DNA of 64,000 nt from Gammaproteobacteria bacterium (GCA_022360445.1 JAKSCV010000036.1:167993-231992), one strand, 5' to 3'; shown: positions 54,749 to 63,910, numbered from the stretch's first letter. Program-made: numbers and translations. Notes: generated by a model not told the origin, from the sequence alone.

Positions 54749-55504
54749 TCAATGGGTGTGTGCCTCTTTCTTATGGCGTTGTTTAACAAATGCGCCAAAA
54801 GAGAGGATGGTGACAAAAGCAGCAAATGCAAACCATTGTATGGCATAACCTATATGCATGCCTTGTTTGGACTCAAGCGAAGGGGAGGAGACTTGGAAAA
54901 CCCCTGGTTGGTCAGGGCTTGCAAGCAGTATGAATGGTGCGAGCGGAAGTGCCAGGCGTTGGGAAAACTCAGTTGGGTCAAAGTAGAGCCAAACTGGGGG
55001 GACTTTTGCATGGTGGCTTGCTAGATTTTTGTCTGAAAAGAAAAGTGGTTTTTCAGGAAAGAGGGTAATGTACCCAGTTAAGGTTACTGCGTGTTCAGGT
55101 GTGTCAACAGTGGGGAGGCGGTTTCTGTCGCCTGTGCTGGGTAGCCAGCCTCTTTTGATAGGGATGTATAAGGGTAGCGCATCAGGCTTAAAAGCGGTTA
55201 CCACCTGATAGCCTGCCCGTCCATTAAAAACGGCATTATCCAGTAATATTGTGCTGGATGGAATTAAAGCTCCCTCTACGGATACCTGTTGATAGGGTTG
55301 TAAGTTTTCTAAGTCGTCACTTTGTTTTAGGACTAATGTTTTTTGTTCGAGTTGTGCTTTTTTGGCTTCAAAATCACTTTGTCTTTCTCGTGCTCGATCA
55401 AGCTGCCAAAAACCCAGGTAAGTGAATATGGCAATCATGGTAATTGCTAAAGTAGGCAGAGCCCATTTGGGCATGGAAAACTGTTTGGTCGTAGGTGAAG
55501 GCAT
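54749..55504 (-). CDS. SURF1 family cytochrome oxidase assembly protein
   Basis: SURF1 assists heme insertion into subunit I. The 251-residue protein has a first helix (ALPTLAITMIAIFTYLGFWQLDRARERQ), VEGALIPSSTILLDNAVFNGRAGYQVV, PIKRGWLPSTGDRNRLP, and a second helix near the C-terminus (HIGYAIQWFAFAAFVTI). It is after coxC on the same strand, with the small twin-helix gene on the other strand between. Confidence 0.9.
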   Translation of the reverse strand: MPSPTTKQFSMPKWALPTLAITMIAIFTYLGFWQLDRARERQSDFEAKKAQLEQKTLVLKQSDDLENLQPYQQVSVEGALIPSSTILLDNAVFNGRAGYQVVTAFKPDALPLYIPIKRGWLPSTGDRNRLPTVDTPEHAVTLTGYITLFPEKPLFFSDKNLASHHAKVPPVWLYFDPTEFSQRLALPLAPFILLASPDQPGVFQVSSPSLESKQGMHIGYAIQWFAFAAFVTILSFGAFVKQRHKKEAHTH

Positions 55505-55621
55505 GAAAGGCTGGTGTTACCCGTGCGGTCAAAAGGAGTTACCCTGCCTTATCAAGCATGGGCAGATCACATATACTGTTGAGTTCGTGCGTATTGCACT
55601 CATAAAATGTAGGTGCTACTT

Positions 55622-55825
55622 GTGTTATTTAAATCTCTTATTGTTATCAATTTAGTATTGATTTTGATCAGCCTTTTTTCGGGTGCTTTTTTTCTTTCCA
55701 AGGATAAGCAAGGGGGCAACCGCGTTTTAACATCACTAAAGTTACGAATTGCCTTATCCATTTGCTTGTTAATTATGGTAATCAGTGGTTATTTCATGGG
55801 TTTAATCAGCCCTAACTCTTTTTAA
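55622..55825 (+). CDS. Twin transmembrane protein, DUF2909 family
   Basis: The 67-residue protein has two membrane helices (SLIVINLVLILISLFSGAFF and LRIALSICLLIMVISGYFMGL) with a short KDKQGGNR loop. Its pattern matches the DUF2909 twin-helix family found within cytochrome oxidase loci. GTG 55622 has AGGTG 6 bases upstream; an in-frame GTG lies 9 bases earlier. It is on the plus strand, opposite to the cox genes, and its stop lies 29 bases from the coxC end. Function is unknown. Confidence 0.78.
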   Translation: MLFKSLIVINLVLILISLFSGAFFLSKDKQGGNRVLTSLKLRIALSICLLIMVISGYFMGLISPNSF

Positions 55826-55854
55826 TCCCGAACGAACTCTTTAGCTGTAAAGGC

Positions 55855-56730
55855 TTACAACCAGTATACAAAAATATAAAGTCCAATCCAGACGACATCG
55901 ACAAAGTGCCAGTACCATGCCACCCCTTCGAAAGCGAAGTGTTTTTCTGGTGTAAAGTGCCCCTGTGCGCTTCGTATGGCAATGAATACCAGCATGATTG
56001 TGCCAATTGTGACGTGAAGTCCATGAAAGCCTGTCAGAAGATAAAACGTTGATCCGTATACTCCTGAATTAAGTGTTAAATTCAGAGCATGATACGCATG
56101 GTAGTACTCGTAAGCCTGAAATCCCATGAACGTTGCGCCAAGTGCAATGGTGAGAATTAAACCAACAACGAGTGCTTTTTGATTATGGTGTTTGAGCCCA
56201 TGATGAGCCCATGTGATAGTTGCTCCGCTCGTTAACAGTAGGATGGTATTTAACAGAGGGATGCCCATGGGCCCCATTGCTTCTGTTGGTGGGTAAGCTT
56301 CGGGATTGGGTGGCGTTAGAATGGGCCACGTTGCATCAAATTCTGGCCATAGCAGGTGGGAATTTGCTAAAAAACCTTCGCCGCCGAGATAGGGAAGGGT
56401 AATCATCCGGAAGTAAGCAAGTGCGCCAAAAAGCACTACAAAAAATGAAACTTCGGAGGTAATAAACCACATCATTCCTTGTCGGAAGGAGGAATCAACC
56501 TGTGTATTGTATTTTCCGGATAAGCTTTCATGGATCACGCTTTTAAACCACCCGTAAAATAGGTAAACGGTGATCAATGTACCTACCACTGAGAATATCT
56601 TTCCTGCTCCAACACCGTTCATCCAGAAGGCAAACCCAATAAACAGTACAAAGACACCGCCTGCTGCAATGATTGGCCAGTGGCTGCCTTCTGGAACGTA
56701 ATATTGGTCACTCGCAGTACTCATAATCAT
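55855..56730 (-). CDS. coxC: Cytochrome c oxidase subunit III
   Basis: The 291-residue membrane protein has seven helices and the family features WPIIAAGGVFVLFIGFAFW, FFVVLFGALAYFR, NTILLLTSGATITWAHHGL, FHGLHVTIGTIMLV and a terminal FEGVAWYWHFVDVVWIGLYIFVYWL. Subunit III stabilises the core and proton uptake. It follows cox11 by 29 bases. Sequence around TYYVP at the start is normal. Confidence 0.95.
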   Translation of the reverse strand: MIMSTASDQYYVPEGSHWPIIAAGGVFVLFIGFAFWMNGVGAGKIFSVVGTLITVYLFYGWFKSVIHESLSGKYNTQVDSSFRQGMMWFITSEVSFFVVLFGALAYFRMITLPYLGGEGFLANSHLLWPEFDATWPILTPPNPEAYPPTEAMGPMGIPLLNTILLLTSGATITWAHHGLKHHNQKALVVGLILTIALGATFMGFQAYEYYHAYHALNLTLNSGVYGSTFYLLTGFHGLHVTIGTIMLVFIAIRSAQGHFTPEKHFAFEGVAWYWHFVDVVWIGLYIFVYWL

Positions 56731-56759
56731 TTATCCTTCATCATGCTTTACTTTGGCTA

Positions 56760-57335
56760 TTAAAAAATTTGTTTTGTGTTTTCAGCAATTTTGTTGTCAA
56801 CAGCCATTAGGGTATAAGATAAAGTGACTGTTTTTATATCTTCGGGCAAGTCTGGATCAATTACAAAGGTGAGTGGCATGACTTTATTCTCGCCTGCCGC
56901 CAATGTTTGTTGATTGAAACAAAAGCATTCTATTTTTTTGATGTGCTCAGCCGCTTGCCAAGGGGTAACACTGGGAACCGCCTGAGTGACGACTGAATAG
57001 TCGAATGTATTAGTGAAGATAAAGCTCGCTTGATTAACTTCACCCACTTGCACTTTTAATTGTTTCTCGACAGGTTTGAATTGCCAGTCGAGGCCTTTCT
57101 CCAAGGTTGTGTCGAGCTGTAGCGTAACTTGGCGTTCTGATAGCGTCTGATCAATAGTTTTGTAATCTGCAATTGTTTTTCTGGCGTCAATCGTTCCACC
57201 AATGCTGTTTAGGCCGGTAACAGAACAGATCAGTTGATACAGAGGGGCTAAAGCGAATCCAAAGCCGAACATGGTGATGGCGGCTAAGGATAAGCCCAAT
57301 ACTATTTTTTTATTGCTTACTTTGTGACTTACCAT
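56760..57335 (-). CDS. ctaG: Cytochrome c oxidase assembly protein CtaG (Cox11)
   Basis: Cox11 delivers copper to the CuB site of subunit I. The 191-residue protein has one membrane helix (IVLGLSLAAITMFGFGFALAPLYQLICSVTG) and the copper motif CFCFNQQTL in the periplasmic domain. ATG 57335 is preferred; an upstream TTG at 57362 would add nine residues. It sits between the 46-residue gene and coxC. Confidence 0.92.
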   Translation of the reverse strand: MVSHKVSNKKIVLGLSLAAITMFGFGFALAPLYQLICSVTGLNSIGGTIDARKTIADYKTIDQTLSERQVTLQLDTTLEKGLDWQFKPVEKQLKVQVGEVNQASFIFTNTFDYSVVTQAVPSVTPWQAAEHIKKIECFCFNQQTLAAGENKVMPLTFVIDPDLPEDIKTVTLSYTLMAVDNKIAENTKQIF

Positions 57336-57423
57336 AATGGGTCTGACTTCGATGAGCCTCAAGGTTATCGATTGAATAGCGCATTAAAAAAACGGCGCTT
57401 CATTGTTGTAAAAAATTTCTTGT

Positions 57424-57564
57424 TCACGTACCGAACCCAGAGCCTCGCAATCCGAGTGCAATGATAGGGAGAAGCATGGCCGCTAGAGCAAATGCACCGA
57501 TAAATATCGCAATAGTGAGGTTTATTTTTCTCTTTTTTTCATGCTGTGGTGTGTTGCTACCCAT
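57424..57564 (-). CDS. Small single-helix protein of the cox operon (46 residues)
   Basis: This frame, too short for usual gene calling, lies between coxA (30 bases upstream) and ctaG. ATG 57564 has AAGGG about 8 bases upstream. It encodes a basic start (QHEKKRKINL) and one membrane helix (TIAIFIGAFALAAMLLPIIA) and ends in TGA at 57424. Small membrane proteins are often found in this position of cox operons. Orientation and spacing support it; function unknown. Confidence 0.65.
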   Translation of the reverse strand: MGSNTPQHEKKRKINLTIAIFIGAFALAAMLLPIIALGLRGSGFGT

Positions 57565-57593
57565 CTTGGCGACCCTTCATCATAAAGCGCTGG

Positions 57594-59192
57594 TTATTTC
57601 ACGACAGGGGGTGTGGTAAAGGTGTGGAAAGGTGGTGGTGATGCTACTGTCCACTCCAATCCAGGAGTACCGATTTGTGCACCTTCCCATGACTTAGCCT
57701 CAGCAGGTTTCCCACCTCTAACCGTCTTGATGATGATGTAGAGAAATAATAAGTGAGAAAGGCCAAACATGATGCCGCCAATCGAGGAAATAATATTGAT
57801 ATCTGTGAATTGCGCACTGTAGTCAGCAATTCTTCTTGGCATACCTGCCAAGCCAACAAAGTGTTGAGGAAAGAATGTTACATTGAATGCAATCGTTGTC
57901 CACCAGAAGAAAATTTTTCCCAGTGTTTCGTCGTACATATATCCAGTCCACTTAGGTAACCAGTAGAAGACACCAGCATAAAGTCCAAACAATGCGCCTG
58001 GGATTAGTGCGTAGTGGAAATGTGCGACGACAAAATAGGTATCATGGTACTGCATATCTGCCGGTACGACCGCGAGCATCACGCCGGTTGTACCTGCAAA
58101 CGCAAACATCAAGATAATGGCTATCGCAAATAACATGGGTGTTTCAAATGTCATTGCGCCGCGCCACATTGTAAAAATGAAGTTAAACAACATGAGGCCG
58201 ATAGGGATTGACACTAATATGGTGCCAATCATGAAGTAGGTGGTGGCGGCGACTGACATACCAATGGTGTATTGATGATGCGCCCATACAACAAGGCCTA
58301 AAGCCGTTAAAAAACCCATCCAATAAACGAGTGGCTTATAGCCAAAGAGAGGCTTTCTTGAGAAAGCCGGTATCACAGTGCCTAAAACACCGATAGAGGG
58401 TAAGAGTAGAACATAAACCTCAGGGTGGCCAAAAAACCAAAATAGGTGTTGGAACAGTACAGGGTCACCACCACCTGCTGCGTCGAAGAAGCTGGTACCA
58501 AAGTGTCGATCAAACAAAAGCATTGTCACGCCACCGGCAAGCGCAGGCATTACTAAAATCAATAAGAAAGCGGTAAAAAACCAAGCCCAGACAAACAAGG
58601 GCATTTTCATCCATGTCATGCCTGGTGCCCGCATATTAATGATCGTTGTGATGATATTGATTGAGGCCAAGATAGACGAAATGCCGAGTGTATGGATGGC
58701 AAAAATCGTCAGATCCATACCCATGCCCGCTTGTACGGAGAGTGGAGGATAGAGAGTCCAGCCTGTCGCGACCGGCGCACCGCCACCGAAGAAAGGTACA
58801 ACCATTGCCATAACTAACATGATTGCCGCCATTGGCAATAACCAAAAACTGAGGTTATTCAAGCGAGGCAGTGCCATATCTGGGGCACCGATCATCATCG
58901 GTATCATCCAGTTTGCCATCCCGGCCGCAGCGGGCATAATCGCACCAAAAATCATAACTAAGGCATGGTTGGTCACCATGTTGTTGTAAAAGTTGGGCTC
59001 AACCAGCTGTAAGCCGGGTATGAATAGCTCGGCACGGATGAGCATGGCCATGCCGCCGCCTAGAAATAGCATTACCGTTGCAAAGATGAGGTACATTGTC
59101 CCGATATCTTTGTGATTGGTGCTGAAGAGCCAACGTTTATAACCTTTAGGTGGCCCGTGGTCATGATGGTTATCTAAGGCTTCTGCAGTCAT
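57594..59192 (-). CDS. coxA: Cytochrome c oxidase subunit I
   Basis: The 532-residue protein carries the heme a, heme a3 and CuB sites. It has about twelve helices, with the distinctive MVTNHALVMIFG, FWFFGHPEVYVLLLPSIG (the His-Tyr pair of CuB), HHQYTIGM, HDTYFVVAHFHYALI and ADYSAQF. ATG 59192 has AGGAG eight bases upstream; a GTG at 59201 would put the start too near that site. A 46-residue gene follows. Heme A or O cannot be told from sequence, but no heme A synthase lies in the locus. Confidence 0.96.
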   Translation of the reverse strand: MTAEALDNHHDHGPPKGYKRWLFSTNHKDIGTMYLIFATVMLFLGGGMAMLIRAELFIPGLQLVEPNFYNNMVTNHALVMIFGAIMPAAAGMANWMIPMMIGAPDMALPRLNNLSFWLLPMAAIMLVMAMVVPFFGGGAPVATGWTLYPPLSVQAGMGMDLTIFAIHTLGISSILASINIITTIINMRAPGMTWMKMPLFVWAWFFTAFLLILVMPALAGGVTMLLFDRHFGTSFFDAAGGGDPVLFQHLFWFFGHPEVYVLLLPSIGVLGTVIPAFSRKPLFGYKPLVYWMGFLTALGLVVWAHHQYTIGMSVAATTYFMIGTILVSIPIGLMLFNFIFTMWRGAMTFETPMLFAIAIILMFAFAGTTGVMLAVVPADMQYHDTYFVVAHFHYALIPGALFGLYAGVFYWLPKWTGYMYDETLGKIFFWWTTIAFNVTFFPQHFVGLAGMPRRIADYSAQFTDINIISSIGGIMFGLSHLLFLYIIIKTVRGGKPAEAKSWEGAQIGTPGLEWTVASPPPFHTFTTPPVVK

Positions 59193-59246
59193 TTCTCTCA
59201 CTCCTGACGCGGTTTTCGCTAATTATTTCATCCCAATGATGTGTCG

Positions 59247-60386
59247 TTATCTTGCTGATCTGATCGCTGCGGGTTGTACAAGGTCGCCGGTGTCGTTACC
59301 CCAGGCATTTCGCTCGTATGTAATGACAGCAGCCAGTTCAAAGTCATTTAGACTGTCCCAAGGTGCCATGGCTGTGCCTTTAACACCCTTAAGTACAATT
59401 TCAATATGTTTATCAACAGAGCCAGCCGCAATAGGACTGCCTTTCAGAGCTGGGAATGCGCCAGGAATACCTGCGCCGTTAGCCTGGTGACACGCGAGAC
59501 AGTTTGTATTATATACGGCCTCACCTTTCTCCATGAGCTCATCTTTACTCCAGGTTTTGTCCGATGAGGCTTCTTCTAGGGCTGCTAACTGTTCTTGTTT
59601 TTTGTTGTTGAGCCATGCGTCATATTCTGCTTGGCTAACCGCAGCGACTTGGATGGGCATGTATGAGTGGCCGCGGCCACAGTTCTCTGCGCACTGGCCA
59701 TGGTATAGACCTTCTTTGTCAATAATGGTCCAGGTTTCTGTGATGTAGCCTGGAATGGAATCTTTTTTAACCGTAATGGCAGGGACCCACCATGCGTGGA
59801 GTACATCTGTAGCGGTATGCAGGAAGCGAATGCGTTTCCCGACAGGTAGTACCAAGGGGTTATCAACTGTTCTTAGATAACCTTCACCTTCTGCTTTTTC
59901 TGCTTCTTCTTCGGAAAGCATGCTGCTGACAATGCGAACGTCATCTTCCATGTATTCATAGATCCATTTCCACTGGGTGCCGATGACTTTAACGGTCATA
60001 TCCGCTTCCGTTTTGTCTTCAATTAGGTGCAGAGTTTTGATTGCCGGTGCTGAGATTGAAAGGTCAATACCCAGAACAATGATAGGAACAAGAACCCATG
60101 ACCATGTCCCAAATTTCCCAGTATGGAAGTTCTGGTCAGGCTCGTAATTCTTAGATTTTCTAAACTTAAAGATTGCGTAAAAAACGACGGCCGTTACGAT
60201 CAACGTAATGTAAAGAGCGATCTTTGCCGTCAACATGTGCAAATCGTAAACTTCTCTAGTGAGCTCAGAAGCGGGCTCTGGCAGATTGAGAGCGTACTCG
60301 GCCGATACAGGGCTTGCTACAGCAAGCAGGCCTGAACAATAAAAAAGTTTTTTTAAGATGGGTACAGCACTAAGCCTGCCTGACAT
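59247..60386 (-). CDS. coxB: Cytochrome c oxidase subunit II with fused cytochrome c domain
   Basis: The 379-residue protein has a signal-like N-terminus, two membrane helices (about 50-75 and 93-112), and a cupredoxin domain with the CuA ligands H197, C232, E234, C236, H240 and M243. A C-terminal cytochrome c domain contains CLACH at 296-300. Such a caa3-type subunit accepts electrons through its own heme c. GGAGAAGGAAGC stands before the ATG. It is the first gene of the cox operon; a promoter lies at 60528-60557. Confidence 0.95.
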   Translation of the reverse strand: MSGRLSAVPILKKLFYCSGLLAVASPVSAEYALNLPEPASELTREVYDLHMLTAKIALYITLIVTAVVFYAIFKFRKSKNYEPDQNFHTGKFGTWSWVLVPIIVLGIDLSISAPAIKTLHLIEDKTEADMTVKVIGTQWKWIYEYMEDDVRIVSSMLSEEEAEKAEGEGYLRTVDNPLVLPVGKRIRFLHTATDVLHAWWVPAITVKKDSIPGYITETWTIIDKEGLYHGQCAENCGRGHSYMPIQVAAVSQAEYDAWLNNKKQEQLAALEEASSDKTWSKDELMEKGEAVYNTNCLACHQANGAGIPGAFPALKGSPIAAGSVDKHIEIVLKGVKGTAMAPWDSLNDFELAAVITYERNAWGNDTGDLVQPAAIRSAR

Positions 60387-60480
60387 GCTTCCTTCTCCTC
60401 ACTTACCATTAAATGTTACCTCCCGCTTTTCTATTAAGCGTTAAGACATCATCTACATTCTGAGTTATTTTTAATAGTTG

Positions 60481-60503
60481 ATTGACTTGGTTGATGAGTC
60501 AAT
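60481..60503. promoter_or_regulatory. Dyad in the coxB leader
   Basis: ATTGACT and AGTCAAT are exact inverted halves with a 9-base spacer. It lies roughly 20 to 40 bases after the predicted start of the coxB transcript, a place suited to a repressor. Confidence 0.45.
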
Positions 60504-60527
60504 AAACTTTCCGATGACCACCTACGC

Positions 60528-60557
60528 ATTATAGCAACGGATTGTTACGATTGTGAA
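60528..60557 (-). promoter_or_regulatory. Sigma-70 promoter for coxB
   Basis: On the minus strand, TTCACA and a perfect TATAAT are separated by 18 bases. The transcript would begin near 60521, with a leader of about 135 bases. Confidence 0.55.
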
Positions 60558-60632
60558 ATGTCTGTTTTGCTGTTAGTAAGCGTATAAGGACAGCTAGGAC
60601 GGGTGAAGCCTTAAGGCTAAGGGTAAATGATC

Positions 60633-60685
60633 ACATAGTCTGTATACGGCACCCTATACATGTGGGGGCACAATACAGACTATGT
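60633..60685. repeat. 13-bp perfect inverted repeat after glmS
   Basis: ACATAGTCTGTAT and ATACAGACTATGT are perfect inverted complements with a 27-base loop, ending 14 bases from the glmS stop. No U-run is present on either side, so it is unlikely to be a standard terminator; a 3'-end stabilising hairpin or small RNA is possible. Confidence 0.6.
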
Positions 60686-60698
60686 TTCAGGGGGGTAG

Positions 60699-62531
60699 CT
60701 ACTCAACCGTAACTGATTTGGCTAGGTTGCGCGGCTGGTCGACATCAGTTCCACGTGTGACGGCTACGTGATATGACAAGAGTTGTAAGGGTATGCTGAA
60801 AATAATGGGAGCGATCGGTGCCGGGCAGTGTGGGACCCTTATGCATTTGATGCCCTTATTTTCATCGATATGCACCCCTTCCTCTGCAATGATATACAGC
60901 TGTCCTCCTCGTGTTCTTACTTCTTCGAGATTAGATTTCAGCTTCTCGATCAGGTCATTTTTAGGTGCAACGGCAACCACCGGGATATCCGTATCGATTA
61001 AAGCAAGTGGTCCGTGCTTCAGCTCTCCGGCTGGGTAGCCTTCTGAATGAATGTAGGAAATTTCTTTTAACTTTAGAGCGCCTTCTAATGCCACAGGATA
61101 GAAAGGACCGCGTCCGAGGAAGATGGCATGTGATTTTTCAACAAAATCTTCTGCAAGTTTTTGGATGTCTTTGTCCAGTTCCAATACGGCCTCGACCAGG
61201 CTCGGCGCCTCGCTGAGTGCGGTGAGCAGTTGTTCCAGTGTTTCCTGAGGTATACCTTTCGCTTTGCCCAGCATGGCCACGAGCATAAGGAGTGCGGCCA
61301 GCTGGGTTGTGAATGCTTTTGTGGATGCGACGCCAATTTCAGGGCCGGCATGCGTTAGCATACTGGCATCGGCCTCTCGTACCATGGAACTTTCAGGCAC
61401 ATTGCAGATGACCAGTGCTCCAAGATAACCGCGTTTTTTGACCATTGAAAGGGCGGCAAGAGAGTCCGCTGTTTCCCCTGACTGAGAAATGGTGACGTAA
61501 AGAGTGTTCGGAGGGACGCTCACCTTGCGGTAACGATATTCGCTGGCAACCTCCACAGAGCAAGTCAGTGGTGTGAATTTTTCAAACCAGTAACGGGCAA
61601 CAAAACCGGCATGATAGCTTGTGCCACAGGCAACAATATGAATGTGTTCAACGCGTGCCAGTGTTTCGCTGTCGAGTTGCCCAATGCTTTCTTGTAGCAG
61701 GCTGGTTGGTGTGATCCTGTTTTCGAGCGTTTTGCGAAGCGCAACAGGCTGCTCGTAAATTTCTTTTAACATGTAGTGTTTGTACTTCCCTTTATCGGCG
61801 GAGAATTGCTGAATATCTGACTCGACGATTTCCCGCTCCACAGGTTGGCCGTGATTATCCGTGATCTCGTAATGGTCGCTGGTGATTTCGACAAAGTCGC
61901 CGTCGTGCAAAAAGATAAACCGATGGGTGACGGGTGTGAGCGCTGCGGTGTCGGAAGCAAGGAAGTATTCGTCAATACCAATTCCCATGAGGAGAGGGCT
62001 GCCTTTACGCAATGCAATCATGCGTGTGGGTTCATCTTTATTCAAAATAGCCAGTGCATAGGCGCCTTCAAATCTTTGTGCGGCGGCGCGGACACCTTCC
62101 ATAAAGTCTCCAAGCCGAGTAACTTCCCGGTGGATGAGGTGCACGATAACCTCTGTGTCTGTTTCAGACTCAAATAAGTAGCCATCCGCTTGTAGCTCTT
62201 CTCTGAGTTCCGAGTGGTTTTCAATAATGCCGTTGTGAACAAGTGAAATTTGTTGGTTGGAGTTGTGTGGATGGGCATTTTTCTCACTGGGCTCCCCATG
62301 TGTTGCCCAACGGGTGTGCGCAATACCAATGTGACTTGTTTGGGTTTCGGGTGTTAAAGCTTCCTCCAAAACCGCTACTTTTCCTTTCTTGCGAACACGC
62401 AGAATGTCATGGGAGCTATCTAGAACAGCAATGCCCGCAGAGTCATAGCCTCGATATTCAAGCCTTTTAAGCCCTTCGATTAAAATTGGAACGACTGGGC
62501 GCTGAGCGAGGGCAGCGATAATTCCACACAT
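60699..62531 (-). CDS. glmS: Glutamine-fructose-6-phosphate aminotransferase GlmS
   Basis: GlmS makes glucosamine 6-phosphate from fructose 6-phosphate and glutamine. The 610-residue protein has the nucleophile cysteine at position 2 (MCGIIAALAQ), HTRWATHGEPSE, two SIS domains with CGTSYHAG and TISQSGETADSLAA, and LAKSVTVE at the end. Its ATG overlaps the glmU stop by one base. No glmS ribozyme-like leader could exist here because glmU is directly upstream. Confidence 0.97.
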   Translation of the reverse strand: MCGIIAALAQRPVVPILIEGLKRLEYRGYDSAGIAVLDSSHDILRVRKKGKVAVLEEALTPETQTSHIGIAHTRWATHGEPSEKNAHPHNSNQQISLVHNGIIENHSELREELQADGYLFESETDTEVIVHLIHREVTRLGDFMEGVRAAAQRFEGAYALAILNKDEPTRMIALRKGSPLLMGIGIDEYFLASDTAALTPVTHRFIFLHDGDFVEITSDHYEITDNHGQPVEREIVESDIQQFSADKGKYKHYMLKEIYEQPVALRKTLENRITPTSLLQESIGQLDSETLARVEHIHIVACGTSYHAGFVARYWFEKFTPLTCSVEVASEYRYRKVSVPPNTLYVTISQSGETADSLAALSMVKKRGYLGALVICNVPESSMVREADASMLTHAGPEIGVASTKAFTTQLAALLMLVAMLGKAKGIPQETLEQLLTALSEAPSLVEAVLELDKDIQKLAEDFVEKSHAIFLGRGPFYPVALEGALKLKEISYIHSEGYPAGELKHGPLALIDTDIPVVAVAPKNDLIEKLKSNLEEVRTRGGQLYIIAEEGVHIDENKGIKCIRVPHCPAPIAPIIFSIPLQLLSYHVAVTRGTDVDQPRNLAKSVTVE

Positions 62532-63910
62532 TAGGTTGTTTCTCCCTTAGGTTTTTTGGTTGGGCGGGTCCAGCTGTCGATTGCTTTTTGCGGTGCTCTT
62601 GTCAAGGCTAACGTGTTGTTGCCAACATCACGTCCAATGGTCGATCCAGCACCAACAGTTGCATGTTTGCCAATGGTGACCGGGGCGACAAGTGATGTGT
62701 TTGAGCCAATAAATGCATGGTCTTGTATGACTGTGCGGTGTTTGTTTGCACCATCGTAATTACAGGTAATGGTGCCGGCTCCCACGTTGACGCCAGTGCC
62801 GATCTCGGCATCGCCGATGTAGGTAAGGTGATTCACTTTGCTACTGTTGCCAATGACTGATTTTTTCACTTCAACAAAGTTGCCGATATGTGCATCGTCG
62901 AGCAATTCTGTGCCCGGGCGTAAGCGGGCAAATGGGCCGACAGTACAGTCCTTACCGATGATTGTATCTTCAATAACGCTATGATCTTTGATTATGCTGC
63001 CTGAACAAATCGTGGCATTTTTTATACTGCAGTTTGCCCCGATTTTGACATTGTTTTGCAGTATTACGTCACCGCTTAGGATAACGTTGACATCAATTTC
63101 AACATCGTGTCCCGCTTGTATGTTGCCGCGAATATCGATGCGTGCGGGGTCACGCAATGTGACGCCATCTACCATGAGTTCTTTTGCTTTTTCAAGTTGG
63201 TAAATGCGTTCCAGTCCTGCGAGCTGAAGTCGGTTATTGACACCAGAGACTTCCCATGAGTGTTCAGGCTGGCAGGTTTGTATTTGTATACCCTGTTGGT
63301 GTGCTAGTGAGAAAATATCGGTTAAGTAGTATTCGCCTTGGGCATTTTTGTTGTCGATGTCAGACAATAAGTTAATTAAATGAGAGCCGGAAATAGCTAA
63401 AATGCCCGTATTGACTTCTGTAATTTGTTTTTGGCCTGGTGTGGCATCTTTTTCTTCCACGATGCCTGTAACCTGGTTTTCATGATCGCGGATGATGCGC
63501 CCGTAACCGGTTGGGTTTTCAAGTGTGACGGTGAGTAACCCTATTGACTGTTCACTGACGCATGAGACCAATGACGTGAGTGTACTTGGGGTGCACAAGG
63601 GGACATCTCCATAAAGAATGAGGACCGTCTCCGTTGGTTTAATATGAGGTAATGCTTGTTGGACCGCGTGTCCGGTTCCTTTTTGCTCTTTTTGTTCTAC
63701 CCAGGTAACGGTGCGGGCTGCAAATGTTTCTTTAACGGCATGTGCTCCGTGGCCGACGACAACGCAGGTCTGTTTAGCGTCTAATCCGCTTGCTGTGTCT
63801 AATACGTGGCCCAGTAATGGTTTGTGCGCGATCGGGTGGAGGACTTTTGGCAAGTCAGATTTCATTCGCGTCCCTTTGCCAGCGGCGAGAATGATGACAC
63901 TGAGTTCCAT
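62531..63910 (-). CDS. glmU: Bifunctional GlmU (acetyltransferase/uridyltransferase)
   Basis: GlmU acetylates glucosamine 1-phosphate and makes UDP-GlcNAc. The 459-residue protein has the uridyl site LAAGKGTRMKSDLPKVLHPI, YGDVPLCTPSTL, GYGRIIRD and EVNTGI, and a C-terminal left-handed beta-helix with FARLRPGTELLDDAHIGNFVEVKKS and the acetyltransferase tail TCNYDGANKHRTVI. AAGGAA precedes the ATG. In many gammaproteobacteria it follows the atp operon; nothing of that appears in the 90 bases upstream. Confidence 0.97.
   Translation of the reverse strand: MELSVIILAAGKGTRMKSDLPKVLHPIAHKPLLGHVLDTASGLDAKQTCVVVGHGAHAVKETFAARTVTWVEQKEQKGTGHAVQQALPHIKPTETVLILYGDVPLCTPSTLTSLVSCVSEQSIGLLTVTLENPTGYGRIIRDHENQVTGIVEEKDATPGQKQITEVNTGILAISGSHLINLLSDIDNKNAQGEYYLTDIFSLAHQQGIQIQTCQPEHSWEVSGVNNRLQLAGLERIYQLEKAKELMVDGVTLRDPARIDIRGNIQAGHDVEIDVNVILSGDVILQNNVKIGANCSIKNATICSGSIIKDHSVIEDTIIGKDCTVGPFARLRPGTELLDDAHIGNFVEVKKSVIGNSSKVNHLTYIGDAEIGTGVNVGAGTITCNYDGANKHRTVIQDHAFIGSNTSLVAPVTIGKHATVGAGSTIGRDVGNNTLALTRAPQKAIDSWTRPTKKPKGETT

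Larger units (their letters stand above)
60387..60698. other. Regulatory region between coxB and glmS
   Basis: This 312-bp stretch has no gene. From coxB outward it holds the coxB leader, a dyad at 60481-60503, the coxB promoter at 60528-60557, and a 13-bp inverted repeat at 60633-60685 next to the glmS stop codon. Confidence 0.7.

Noticed and set aside
60699..60760. glmS ribozyme leader
   Set aside because: These elements lie upstream of glmS, and here glmU overlaps its start, so no leader exists.
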